DNA from: Nitrospiria bacterium
GTDB lineage: Bacteria > Nitrospirota > UBA9217
NCBI GenBank assembly: GCA_919902495.1
Contig: CAKKRC010000016.1
Coordinates: 1-47,791 of the forward strand
Direction of reading: 5' to 3'
DNA: 47,791 nt
Shown piece after piece: positions 17,367 through 25,592 of this stretch. The notes under the pieces are model-generated. The model was not told where the DNA came from. It saw nothing but the letters and a program-made list of their open reading frames with translations, and searched no databases. The translations under genes were made by a program, and so were the position numbers. The number at the start of each line of letters is the position of its first letter. Within the stretch, counting starts at the first letter, position 1.

Positions 17367-17453
17367 CACAAAGACGCGAAGGCACGAAGAAATACAGGGT
17401 GATGGAAGATTTTTTCATGGTTAGTGCTTTCTTTGTGTCTTGGTGCCTTCGTG
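17367..17453. repeat. octamer palindrome, copy 5
   Basis: The left arm is CACAAAGA-CGCGAAGG-CACGAAGA (17367-17390). The inverted arm is TCTTTGTG-TCTTGGTG-CCTTCGTG (17430-17453). The spacer is 39 nt. It occupies the middle of the 250-nt gap before ahbD. Confidence 0.9.
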
Positions 17454-17524
17454 GCGAAAAAAGATCTTGATTTTGTAGTTGCTAACTTTATAATTTCCAA
17501 TTTACAATCCAAGGAGTTTTTTAT

Positions 17525-18646
17525 ATGTCCCATCCCCACGCAACGAAAGCGCCCCATGGCCACGGGCATCCCGGCGGCCACCCGGGCGGCGAGAAAAAAT
17601 ACCTTCCCCGGCTTATCGCCTGGGAGGTCACCCGGAGCTGCGTGCTGAACTGCGTCCACTGCCGGGCCGCGGCCAAGTACGGTCCGTACCCGGGCGAGCT
17701 CTCGACGGAGGATGCGTTCCGGTTCCTTGACGACGTCAAGTCCTTCAGCGACCCCATCATCATCCTGACGGGCGGCGAGCCCATGATGCGGGCCGATATC
17801 TACGATATCGCCAAGTACGGCACCAAGATCGGCCTGCGCATGGTCATGGCGCCCTGCGGCCTGCTCGTGACCGAGGAACTGGCGCAGAAGATGAAGGACT
17901 CGGGCATCATGCGCGTGTCGCTGTCCATCGACGGCCTGACCGCCGAGCAGCACAACAACTTCCGCCGCGTGGAAGGGGCCTTCGAGAGCGTGATGAAGGC
18001 CATCGAGAACTTCAAGAAGGTGGGCCTCGAGTTCCAGGTGAACACGACCATCACCAAGCACAACGTGAAGGACCTGCCGAAGCTCCTCGAGATGGTCATC
18101 AAGCTCGGCGCCGTCGCCTACCATCCGTTCCTGCTCGTGCCCACGGGCCGGGGCAAGGAACTCGTGGACCAGGAGATCCCGCCCGCGGAATACGAGAGCA
18201 CGCTCAAGTGGTTCTACGAGATGCGCGACAAGTCGCCGATCCAGTTCAAACCCACGTGCGCGCCCCATTACTACCGCATCTTCCGCCAGGGAGAGAAGGA
18301 AAAGGGGGTCGCCGTCACGCCCGAATCCCACGGGCTCGACGCCATGACCAAGGGCTGCATGGGCGGCCAGAGCTTCGCCTTCGTGTCCCATGTCGGCAAG
18401 GTGCAGATCTGCGGATTCCTCGAGGAAGAGGCGGGCGACATCAAGAAGGAGCCCTTCTCGAAGATATGGAACGAATCACAGCTCTTCAAGGAGATGCGCG
18501 ACCTCGACCACTACCATGGTAAATGCGGTATCTGCGAGTACCGCAAGGTCTGCGGCGGCTGCCGCGCACGGGCCTTCGCCATTTCCGGAGACTATCTGGC
18601 CGCCGAGCCGTTCTGCACCTACGAACCGGTGAAGGCGAGAAAATAA
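17525..18646 (+). CDS. ahbD: radical SAM heme b synthase AhbD
   Basis: The protein has 373 residues and AAGGAG lies nine bases before the ATG. After a His/Gly-rich leader (1-22) comes the radical SAM cluster motif C39-x3-C43-x2-C46 in VTRSCVLNCVHC, then TGGEPMMR (SAM-binding GGE) and ISIDG-type strands. The Cys-rich C-terminal SPASM-like region holds CGFLEEE, then CGICEYRKVCGGCRAR and a final FCTYEP. This pattern is characteristic of AhbD, which oxidatively decarboxylates two propionates of Fe-coproporphyrin III to vinyls, giving heme b without oxygen. AhbC/NirJ relatives share the core, so subfamily assignment is strong but not absolute. No other ahb genes are adjacent. Confidence 0.85.
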   Translation: MSHPHATKAPHGHGHPGGHPGGEKKYLPRLIAWEVTRSCVLNCVHCRAAAKYGPYPGELSTEDAFRFLDDVKSFSDPIIILTGGEPMMRADIYDIAKYGTKIGLRMVMAPCGLLVTEELAQKMKDSGIMRVSLSIDGLTAEQHNNFRRVEGAFESVMKAIENFKKVGLEFQVNTTITKHNVKDLPKLLEMVIKLGAVAYHPFLLVPTGRGKELVDQEIPPAEYESTLKWFYEMRDKSPIQFKPTCAPHYYRIFRQGEKEKGVAVTPESHGLDAMTKGCMGGQSFAFVSHVGKVQICGFLEEEAGDIKKEPFSKIWNESQLFKEMRDLDHYHGKCGICEYRKVCGGCRARAFAISGDYLAAEPFCTYEPVKARK

Positions 18647-18699
18647 TGTTATTGAACGCGCAATTCCACGAAGCTTGCTACAGGGTTGCGTTGCAGGTT

Positions 18700-18812
18700 C
18701 CTCCCCCTTGATGGGGGAGGTTAGGTAACCCATGTGCATGTTGCACAGGGTGATGAGCACGAACGCCGGATGCTTCACCTTCCCCTTTGTCCCCTCCCAT
18801 CGAAGGGAGGGG
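18700..18812. repeat. pair of CCTCCCC-type hairpins
   Basis: Two short GC hairpins (18700-18720 and 18791-18812) are separated by about 70 nt and related to 14292-14312. The first could assist termination of ahbD but lacks a T-run. The rest of the 320-nt gap (18647-18966) shows no gene. Confidence 0.75.
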
Positions 18813-18966
18813 CGAGTTAAATGCCAAGATGCCCCGCAGTTTGCTGCAGGGAACTTAAAAGGTTGCAGAAAGACTTGACCGCGCCTGTTAGAACACCTTT
18901 CAGAACTTCTTGACTGGCCTCGCCAACGAGCGTACCATACGCTTACTACCGGGAGCGAGGTCGGGA

Positions 18967-20214
18967 ATGGGCCAGTCCTCATTGCTTAAGAACGTTCTGT
19001 TGATCGCCATCGGCGCGATCATCCTCTTCCCGCTCTACGCCATTTTCATCGAATATCCCGCCTTTGAAAAGGTCATCACCGAGAACACCTCCCGTGAGGC
19101 GGTCCGCATCGCCACCATTCTCTCGTCGGTCCTGATCGATGAGGCTGTCGAGCTCAGGGCCGACCGGCTGCCGAAGGCCTTCCTGCGGCACATCCAGCAG
19201 CTGCAGACCGATACGCGCATCATCAAGCTCAAGATATTCAATCCTTCCGGAACGATCGTCTATTCCACCAATCCCGGCGAGATCGGCCGCATCAATGAGG
19301 AAGATTATTTTCATCGCATCGTATCGACCGGCGACAGCAAGGTCCAGGAAATACCGAAGAACACGATGACCCTTGAAAATCAGATGCTGCCTGCCGATGT
19401 CGTCGAGACCTATGTGCCGATCATGAAGGACGGGAAGATGATCGGCATATTCGAGATCTACTACGATATTTCCACTGAAAAGAACGAGCTCCGGTCCCTG
19501 GCCAGACGTACGACGGGCGTGCTTGTTTTTCTGGCGGCGGTCCTGCTCATGGTCGTCATCTTAACGATACGGAAAGCCGGCGCCCTGGCGAAAGAACAGA
19601 AACGCATGGCGGACGTCCTGTCGGAGAGCGAGAACCGGTACCGGACGCTGTTCGAACATGCCGGCGACGCCATCTTCATCCTTGAGGGCGAAGGGGAGAA
19701 GGCGGGGCGGATCGTCAAGGCGAACAAGGCTGCCGCAGCGATGCATGGCTACACTGTGGCGGAGCTGACGGGCATGAAGATCACCGACCTCGATACCATC
19801 ATCGCGGCCAAGAGCGCCCCCGACATGATGCGGCGCATCCTGATCGGGGAATGGATCAAGACGGAACTGCATCACCGCAGGAAGGACGGGACTGAGTTCC
19901 CCGTCGAGGTGAGCGCCGGGCTGCTGGAGTTCGGCGGCCATAGATTCATCCTGGCCTTCGACCGGGACATCACCGAGCGCCGCCAGATCGAGGAAGGACG
20001 GGAAAAGCTCATCCGGGAACTCCGGGAGGCACTCGAAAGCATAAAGACACTGAAAGGCCTGCTGCCGATATGCGCTTCCTGCAAGAAGATCCGGGACGAT
20101 ACAGGCTACTGGAACCAGATCGAGTCCTATGTCGCGACACACTCCGAGGCCGAGTTCAGCCACAGCCTCTGCCCCGCCTGCGCGGAAAGACTGTATCCGG
20201 GTTTCAATAAATAG
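18967..20214 (+). CDS. membrane PAS-domain protein with C-terminal two-Cys-pair domain
   Basis: This is a 415-residue protein; the ATG at 18967 has GAGG six bases upstream. A TM helix (about 8-28), an extracytoplasmic sensor region (about 30-180, Cache-like strands such as KIFNPSGTIVYSTNP) and a second TM helix (about 182-202) come first. A PAS domain follows (about 225-350, ending FDRDITERRQIEE). The last 60 residues hold CASCKKIRDD...YWNQIESYV...FSHSLCPACAERLYP, a pattern seen at the end of many PAS proteins in delta-type and Nitrospirota bacteria. It is probably a metal site or output domain; no kinase, GGDEF or EAL is present. It senses an envelope signal; the output is unknown. Confidence 0.8.
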   Translation: MGQSSLLKNVLLIAIGAIILFPLYAIFIEYPAFEKVITENTSREAVRIATILSSVLIDEAVELRADRLPKAFLRHIQQLQTDTRIIKLKIFNPSGTIVYSTNPGEIGRINEEDYFHRIVSTGDSKVQEIPKNTMTLENQMLPADVVETYVPIMKDGKMIGIFEIYYDISTEKNELRSLARRTTGVLVFLAAVLLMVVILTIRKAGALAKEQKRMADVLSESENRYRTLFEHAGDAIFILEGEGEKAGRIVKANKAAAAMHGYTVAELTGMKITDLDTIIAAKSAPDMMRRILIGEWIKTELHHRRKDGTEFPVEVSAGLLEFGGHRFILAFDRDITERRQIEEGREKLIRELREALESIKTLKGLLPICASCKKIRDDTGYWNQIESYVATHSEAEFSHSLCPACAERLYPGFNK

Positions 20215-20262
20215 GGAACATTCATATTAAAATTTAAAAAGCTAATGCGAACGGCTGTCTCT

Positions 20263-20419
20263 CGCAAAGTCGCCAAGCACGCAAAGAGAGACAACGACAA
20301 AGGCCGGGGAGTCGCAGTGCTTGGATGCGAAGACCTTCGATCAAGTTCTTTTATAATCTGTTATTCTAGCAAGTCGTTCTTTTGAGGGTTGTCCTTCTTT
20401 GCGCCTTTGCGTCTTTGCG
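20263..20419. repeat. octamer palindrome, copy 6
   Basis: The left arm is CGCAAAGT-CGCCAAGC-A-CGCAAAGA (20263-20287). The right arm is TCTTTGCG-CCTTTGCG-TCTTTGCG (20396-20419). Arms are almost identical to the copy at 41153-41309, including the extra A, with a similarly long spacer. The remaining gap to 20631 is AT-rich with a 6-bp stem at 20471-20487 and no gene. Confidence 0.92.
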
Positions 20420-20631
20420 AGAAAAAGGTCTTTGTTGAAAGATTGCTGTTCCTCCTCCATGCGTGGCGATAAAGTCATTACGACTTTAATACAAGAGAAC
20501 CACAAATATTAAAGATCTTCGCTCCAGTATTTCCCCTATATCCTTTCTTGCGAAATTCAGACCTACCGTGTACAATGCATGCTTCCTTAAGGGAAAATCA
20601 ATATGACAAAAGGACGTTGACGGGACACAGC

Positions 20632-22527
20632 ATGCCTCTTATCAGTCTTCAGAATATCAGTGTCGGATTCGGAGGTCCTCTCCTGCTCGAAGGGATAGAC
20701 CTCCAGATCGAGCCGGGAGAACGCGTCTGCCTCGTCGGCAGGAACGGGACCGGAAAATCCACGATCATGCGCGTCATCACGGGTGAAGTAAAGCCGGACC
20801 GCGGCATGGTCGTCGCCCAGCAGGGGCTGCGCACGACGATCCTGACCCAGGAGGTTCCGACGAACATCAGGGGCAGCGTGTTCGACGTTGTATCGGAAGC
20901 TTTCGGCGAACAGGGGAAATTGCTTGCCGCCTACCACCACGTGAGCGCCCGGCTGGCCCATGATCACAGCGATAAACTGATGGCGGAGCTTGAGGACGTC
21001 CAGCACAAGTTCGAGGCCGCCCACGGGTGGCAGATGCAGCAACGCGTTGAGACCATCCTGACGCGGCTGCAGCTTCCCGAGGACGCCGAGTTCTCCGAAC
21101 TCTCCGGCGGCCTCAAGCGCAGGGTCCTTTTGGCCAAAGCCTTGGCCGGCGAGCCGGACCTGCTGCTCCTTGACGAGCCCACGAACCATCTGGACATCGA
21201 AGCCATCGCCTGGCTCGAGGAGTTCCTGCTTACCTTCGGAGGCACACGGCTGTTCGTTACCCACGACCGGGCGCTGCTCCAGAAGCTGGCCACCCGGATC
21301 GTCGATCTCGACCGCGGAAGGCTAACGAGCTGGCCGGGAAGCTATCATGCCTATCTCGAACTGAAGCAGGCCGCTCTGGACGGAGAGGCTGTGGAAAACG
21401 CGAAGTTCGACAAGAAGCTTGCCGCGGAAGAGGTCTGGATCCGGCAGGGTGTCAAGGCGCGCAGGACGAGGAACGAAGGCCGCGTGCGCGCGCTCAAGGA
21501 ACTGCGCAGGACCAGGAGCGAACGGCGCGAGAAGATCGGCACGGCGAACATCCAGATGCAGGAAGCCGAGCGGACCGGCAAGCTCGTGGTCGAGGCGCAG
21601 GGTGTGAGCTTCGGGTACGCGGGCAGACCGATCATCAGCAACCTGTCCACCACCATCATCCGCGGGGACAAGATCGGCATTATCGGGCCGAACGGTTCGG
21701 GCAAGACCACGCTGCTGAAAGTACTGCTCGGCGACCTGAAGCCCCAGCAGGGTAAAATGAAGCAGGGGACGAATCTCGAGGTCGCGTACCTCGACCAGCA
21801 CCGGGCCCAGCTCGATGATCAAAAGACCGTGCAGGACAACGTCGCCTACGGCAGCGATCACGTGACCATCAACGGCAACCGGCGCCATGTCATCGGCTAT
21901 CTGCAGGATTTCCTGTTTGCGCCCGCGCGCGCGCGCAGCCCGGTGAAGGTCCTGTCCGGCGGAGAGCGGAACCGCCTGCTGCTCGCCAAGCTGTTCACAC
22001 AGCCTTCGAACGTGCTGGTGCTCGACGAACCCACGAACGATCTGGACATCGAAACACTCGACCTGCTCGAGGAACTGCTGATGGACTATACCGGCACGGT
22101 GCTGCTCGTGAGCCACGACCGGGCCTTCATCAATAATGTGGTTACGAGCACGCTCGTGTTCGAGGGCGAAGGCAGGGTGAGCGAGTATGTCGGCGGTTAT
22201 GACGACTGGCTGAGGCAGAGCCGGGCGAAAAGCGGCATGCTCGTGGTCCCGGTCAGAGCCGAAGAACCAAAGGCAGCGCCGGTCCCTCAGCGGGAAAAAC
22301 AGCGGAAGTTGAGCTTCAAGGAGCAGAAGGAGCTTGACGAACTTCCGAAGCGCATCGAAGAACTTGACGCGGAACAGCAGCGGATCATAGCGACCATGGC
22401 CGACCCCGCCTTCTACCGCGAGAGCGGGAACAAGGTCGCCTCGACCAAAGCGCGGCTGGAGAATGTGGAGAAGGAACTGGCGGAGGCGTATAAACGCTGG
22501 AATGAGCTGGAGGCGATGAAGGGGTAA
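20632..22527 (+). CDS. uup: ABC-F ATPase, Uup-type
   Basis: This is a 631-residue soluble protein with two ABC cassettes and no membrane segment. Cassette 1 has GRNGTGKST, signature LSGGLKRR and Walker B LLLLDEPTNHLD. Cassette 2 has GPNGSGKTT, LSGGERNR and LVLDEPTNDLD. A linker of about 80 charged residues joins them. A C-terminal coiled coil (about 555-630) is the mark of Uup, which binds DNA and ribosomes and affects transposon excision and translation. The ATG at 20632 begins immediately before the first beta strand; the ribosome binding site is weak, and 28 extra in-frame codons upstream are judged non-coding. Confidence 0.9.
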   Translation: MPLISLQNISVGFGGPLLLEGIDLQIEPGERVCLVGRNGTGKSTIMRVITGEVKPDRGMVVAQQGLRTTILTQEVPTNIRGSVFDVVSEAFGEQGKLLAAYHHVSARLAHDHSDKLMAELEDVQHKFEAAHGWQMQQRVETILTRLQLPEDAEFSELSGGLKRRVLLAKALAGEPDLLLLDEPTNHLDIEAIAWLEEFLLTFGGTRLFVTHDRALLQKLATRIVDLDRGRLTSWPGSYHAYLELKQAALDGEAVENAKFDKKLAAEEVWIRQGVKARRTRNEGRVRALKELRRTRSERREKIGTANIQMQEAERTGKLVVEAQGVSFGYAGRPIISNLSTTIIRGDKIGIIGPNGSGKTTLLKVLLGDLKPQQGKMKQGTNLEVAYLDQHRAQLDDQKTVQDNVAYGSDHVTINGNRRHVIGYLQDFLFAPARARSPVKVLSGGERNRLLLAKLFTQPSNVLVLDEPTNDLDIETLDLLEELLMDYTGTVLLVSHDRAFINNVVTSTLVFEGEGRVSEYVGGYDDWLRQSRAKSGMLVVPVRAEEPKAAPVPQREKQRKLSFKEQKELDELPKRIEELDAEQQRIIATMADPAFYRESGNKVASTKARLENVEKELAEAYKRWNELEAMKG

Positions 22528-22638
22528 GGGAGGACGCCACCGTGAGGGGTGCGTTTTCAGCAATCCTCTCGACGGCGTTGTTGGAATCATTGTGTCAGGT
22601 TTCGGTCTGCTCTGTACTACCTGCGAGCTTTCTGCGTG

Positions 22639-23061
22639 TTATTCGCCCCATATCGCATTAAATTCTTTCCCCGTATTAAATATATAATCCTGCGCATGAA
22701 TTACTTTACCACGCTTAAGAGTTATAACAGTTACTCCGCTGTTGTGAATAGTATTTCTGTCTTTGTTCACGAGAATAATGTCCCATATTGCCGTTAGGAC
22801 GTTGGTGCCGATCATGTCGAATAGTCTTTCCGCGCAAATCCGCTTCACCTTAAAATGAATTTCAGGGAATTGGCTGCAGAAGTTGTGAAACCATGTTTCG
22901 ATGGCTTTTTTGCCCTTTACAGACCCACTGGCTCTTATAGTGCCGGGAAAAACAAAAATGGCGTCATCGTCCCAAGCTGAAATAAACGAATGAACGTCTC
23001 GCTTATTTAGGAACTCATAAGCAGCATAGATCTTTTTCTTTGCGATAATTGTGCCTATCAT
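22639..23061 (-). CDS. NTF2/SnoaL-like small protein
   Basis: This is a 140-residue protein of the alpha+beta cone fold. An N-terminal helix pair (AAYEFLNKRDVHSFISAW) is followed by DDDAIFVFPG, a GKKAIETWFHNF helix, and long strands ending GKVIHAQDYIF. That order is typical of SnoaL-like/ketosteroid-isomerase-like proteins; the substrate is unknown. Codon use is more A/T-rich than in neighbouring core genes, and the gene sits at the start of an accessory island. It has its own promoter-like sequence. Confidence 0.7.
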   Translation of the reverse strand: MIGTIIAKKKIYAAYEFLNKRDVHSFISAWDDDAIFVFPGTIRASGSVKGKKAIETWFHNFCSQFPEIHFKVKRICAERLFDMIGTNVLTAIWDIILVNKDRNTIHNSGVTVITLKRGKVIHAQDYIFNTGKEFNAIWGE

Positions 23062-23077
23062 CTCAGTAGATTAAAGC

Positions 23078-23108
23078 ATTATACGCATTGATAAAGTATT
23101 GATGTCAA
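23078..23108 (-). promoter_or_regulatory. sigma70-like promoter of the SnoaL-like gene
   Basis: Read leftwards, TTGACA (23108-23103) and TATAAT (23083-23078) are perfect hexamers, but the spacing is long at 19 nt. The leader to the ATG at 23061 is about 10 nt. Confidence 0.5.
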
Positions 23109-23122
23109 TGCCCGGGATTCTG

Positions 23123-23193
23123 CCCTCGCGGAGCGAGGGGAGAACGCGCGCCTGACGCGCCGCCTTTGACGCGTCGCTGTAGGCGCAGGTTGG
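23123..23193. repeat. GC hairpin plus ACGCG-rich repeat
   Basis: CCCTCGC/GCGAGGG (23123-23139) is a perfect 7-bp stem. The adjoining ACGCGC-rich stretch (23143-23193) ends GCGCAGGTTGGTT and resembles 32791-32842 (ending CCCGCAGGTTGATT). It lies just downstream of the 127-residue hypothetical gene. Confidence 0.6.
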
Positions 23194-23196
23194 TTC

Positions 23197-23580
23197 CTAC
23201 ACTTCTTTGGCTTGTAGCCACTGCGTTAGAAAATCGGTTATGACCTTTCGATCATTATCGTATCGATTAAAAAGCAAACTCTGAACTCGCATTAACAAGT
23301 TTGGCTTTGAAAATGTCAGCTGGACCTGAGTTCCGTTTTTAACGTCAGCCAGTATACCCTTGGCTATAAGTGAAAAGCCCGGCCCCTGCCTATTTCTCAT
23401 TTCGAATTCATTCGCCCCAATAGTTCCGCATACAGGTGATGAGCCTTTCCAATATCGGGCATTTAATGTAAGAACACTTTCGAGAAAGGTGGGATAAACA
23501 TCAAGCTGTTCTCGTAAGATATGAACTACTTGATTTCGACTATGACTGGTTTGTAAAACGATATTATTTTCATTGTTCAT
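23197..23580 (-). CDS. hypothetical protein
   Basis: This is a 127-residue soluble protein with no signal or membrane segment, not recognised. AAGGA lies upstream of the ATG at a usable distance. The N-terminal half is predicted helical (HILREQLDVYPTFLESVL). The middle has CGTIGANEFEMRNRQGPGF and alternates short strands. The C-terminus is an amphipathic helix (VITDFLTQWLQ). Base composition is more A/T-rich than in core genes, consistent with acquired DNA. It is read in the same direction as the SnoaL-like gene. Confidence 0.55.
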   Translation of the reverse strand: MNNENNIVLQTSHSRNQVVHILREQLDVYPTFLESVLTLNARYWKGSSPVCGTIGANEFEMRNRQGPGFSLIAKGILADVKNGTQVQLTFSKPNLLMRVQSLLFNRYDNDRKVITDFLTQWLQAKEV

Positions 23581-23794
23581 TTGGTGATCCTTTTCGCCAA
23601 ACCAGAAGAATAATTTCCTTCAAAACAACCAGTGTATGAAGGGACGGAAACCGCCCCGCCAAGCATTAAATTTCGGTGCTGTCGAGTTTAGCACTGAACG
23701 TGCCAAATCACTCACGGGATTATGAAAGACTATATGCCTGATCTAAAGCGATGTCAACGATGGCGGCAGGGTATTCTAAGGGCAGGCAATATCG

Positions 23795-23877
23795 CAGGCT
23801 AAAGCCTGCGGCTACCAAGGCAACCAAATCGATACGTATTGATTTCTCGAAAAGTAGCCGCACCCTTTAGGGTGCGT
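23795..23877. repeat. two related hairpins in inverted arrangement
   Basis: GCAGGCT/AGCCTGC (23795-23812) followed by GGCTAC, and GTAGCC (23854) followed by CGCACCC/GGGTGCG (23860-23877). Each is a stem-loop, and the pair together is a larger inverted repeat. It lies between the hypothetical gene and the receiver-domain remnant. Confidence 0.7.
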
Positions 23878-23902
23878 TGTTCGGGAAGTTCACGGTCAGG
23901 AA

Positions 23903-23953
23903 CTATGGCTCCAATGCCTTCCGCACCCGTGCAAGCAGCTCCGCTAGTGTGCT
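23903..23953 (-). pseudogene. remnant of a response-regulator receiver 3' end
   Basis: Read leftwards, the last codons are LAELLARVRKALEP followed by TAG at 23905-23903. This matches the end of the hybrid kinase encoded at 25593 (MELLARVRKAIDS, stop at 25593). Homology continues past the stop: 23753-23785 matches 25450-25482 (GGTATTCTAAGGG in both), and ACCAAATCG occurs in both. Only about 15 codons survive, and upstream sequence is unrelated. The lipoprotein gene lies between the two copies. Confidence 0.65.
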
Positions 23954-24004
23954 GCAGCTGCGGGTATTTTGTACATTGGATCGAGTACGACGTGAAGATG
24001 TCGT

Positions 24005-25297
24005 CTATTTGTTCCACGTAACAACATTATGGTTGCCATACACATCGTTATATGCCATGAATATTTGTGTGACATTAGACCACAATAGATTCTGACATGC
24101 CAATACATGTTCTACTGTGGTTGCGGGCAGATTTTCAGCATTATATATTCTGGTGAGCCCTTGTTGATAGCTGGCACAGGGAGTTCCATTCCCTTCTATT
24201 TGCAGCATGACACTACTAATGACCGCCAGCGGGTCTAAGGTCGCCCCACCGCCACTGCCGGGCTTATAAACCCACGTGACCTTGTTTATGGTGGTCCCGT
24301 TTCCATTCAACGTTACTGTCGGCACAGCTAATATAATATTGGAAGGGGCTGAAGACTGGTCTGAAATGTCGAAGGTCAACGTGCTGGTCTTATAGGAGAC
24401 CAGATATTGACCAGCCGGTGGGATCGCCGGGGCAGTTACGTAGGGAGAACCGTATGCAGTGCTGTCAGTATTCACCAGAGGAGGCTGAGCGGAGGCGGCG
24501 TTTGAGAGCCCGGAACCTCCCGGACCGGTGAAATATACAGTGCCAGGACGAGTAGCATCCTTAGCATGGAGACCAAATCTAAAACCGTCAATAGGCGCAG
24601 GTGTGGTGACCGTCGGAGTAAGGCTGGCCCCGAAAGTGCCTCCCGTTATGAAATAGGTGATGTACGGCCGGAAAAACTTACCATCAAGGAAGTCTATCGT
24701 TCCATTGCCATCTGCATCAGGGTTCTTTATAAGAGAGGCAAAGAAGTTGTCGCCTTGAGCGATAGCAATCTGCTCCGCGGAAGTTAACGGCAACTCAGAA
24801 CCGAGGGGATTGTAAGAAGGCGTCACCATGGAGCTGGAAGAAGAAAGGGTCTGCAGATCAATAGTGTTAACATTTTGACCAAGCTTCGTGAGGGGTATCG
24901 AGTCTACGCCGTTCTGCAGAGTAAGGTAGCCCAAATAACTATTGTTAGCCCCCACAGAGATCAACCCTATGGGTGAACCCGTTTCTACCGCAATTGAAAA
25001 ACTTCCATCGGTCACATTCGAAACAGAATATCCGCCATTACCGTGAAAAGCCATTATCTTTATAACAGCATTTTGGTTTAACGCATGCGCTGGTGGAATT
25101 ATCCATGCAAGTAATCTGTTCAGCCACGGACTTTTTGCAACATGGGTTCCCCCTGCGAAGTTTCCTTTGATCGTGATGGTATTTCCTCCACCTCCGCCGT
25201 TACCACCGCTGGCGCCTCCACCACCGCATGAGGATAAAGATACTGCCGGCAACATGCCAAACAATACGACACACAGAATTCTTAGACTGCGTTTCAT
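24005..25297 (-). CDS. lipoprotein with Gly-rich linker and EF-hand-like loop
   Basis: This is a 430-residue protein. The signal peptide ends in the lipobox LSSC (Cys24), followed by Gly-rich linker sequence (GGGGASGGNGGGGG), so it is lipid-anchored in the envelope. The body is beta-rich and Ser/Thr-rich. DADGNGTIDFLDG (about 195-207) is a canonical DxDxNGxIDxxD calcium loop, as in dockerin or EF-hand repeats. I recognise no family. GGAGG lies seven to eight bases before the ATG. The gene is A/T-richer than its neighbours and is bracketed by the duplicated kinase 3' ends. A surface-binding role is inference. Confidence 0.7.
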   Translation of the reverse strand: MKRSLRILCVVLFGMLPAVSLSSCGGGGASGGNGGGGGNTITIKGNFAGGTHVAKSPWLNRLLAWIIPPAHALNQNAVIKIMAFHGNGGYSVSNVTDGSFSIAVETGSPIGLISVGANNSYLGYLTLQNGVDSIPLTKLGQNVNTIDLQTLSSSSSMVTPSYNPLGSELPLTSAEQIAIAQGDNFFASLIKNPDADGNGTIDFLDGKFFRPYITYFITGGTFGASLTPTVTTPAPIDGFRFGLHAKDATRPGTVYFTGPGGSGLSNAASAQPPLVNTDSTAYGSPYVTAPAIPPAGQYLVSYKTSTLTFDISDQSSAPSNIILAVPTVTLNGNGTTINKVTWVYKPGSGGGATLDPLAVISSVMLQIEGNGTPCASYQQGLTRIYNAENLPATTVEHVLACQNLLWSNVTQIFMAYNDVYGNHNVVTWNK

Positions 25298-25592
25298 GCC
25301 GTTTTCCTCCGTTCTTGCCGTAGTTCACGCGAGCCGGCAATGAACAACTTGTTCCTGCTCCTGAAGAAGAGAGTGCGCCAGTTGAGAAGAAGACTATGCT
25401 ATCTATAATATAATGTCAATACTAAATATATTAGTTATTCATAGTGAGGTCTACGATGGCGGAACGGTATTCTAAGGGTAGGCGTTGCGAATACAGATTG
25501 AAGTATTAACGGGCTTTTGAAAAACTAATTACGCCCCGCAAAGCGGGACGGTTACCAAATCGTAATGAATTGATACGCATCCTCGTCTGGAA

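Noticed and set aside
22528-23640. Integron cassette array with attC sites in the low-GC island
   Set aside because: I looked for paired attC core sites around the small genes and found no consistent pair and no integrase.
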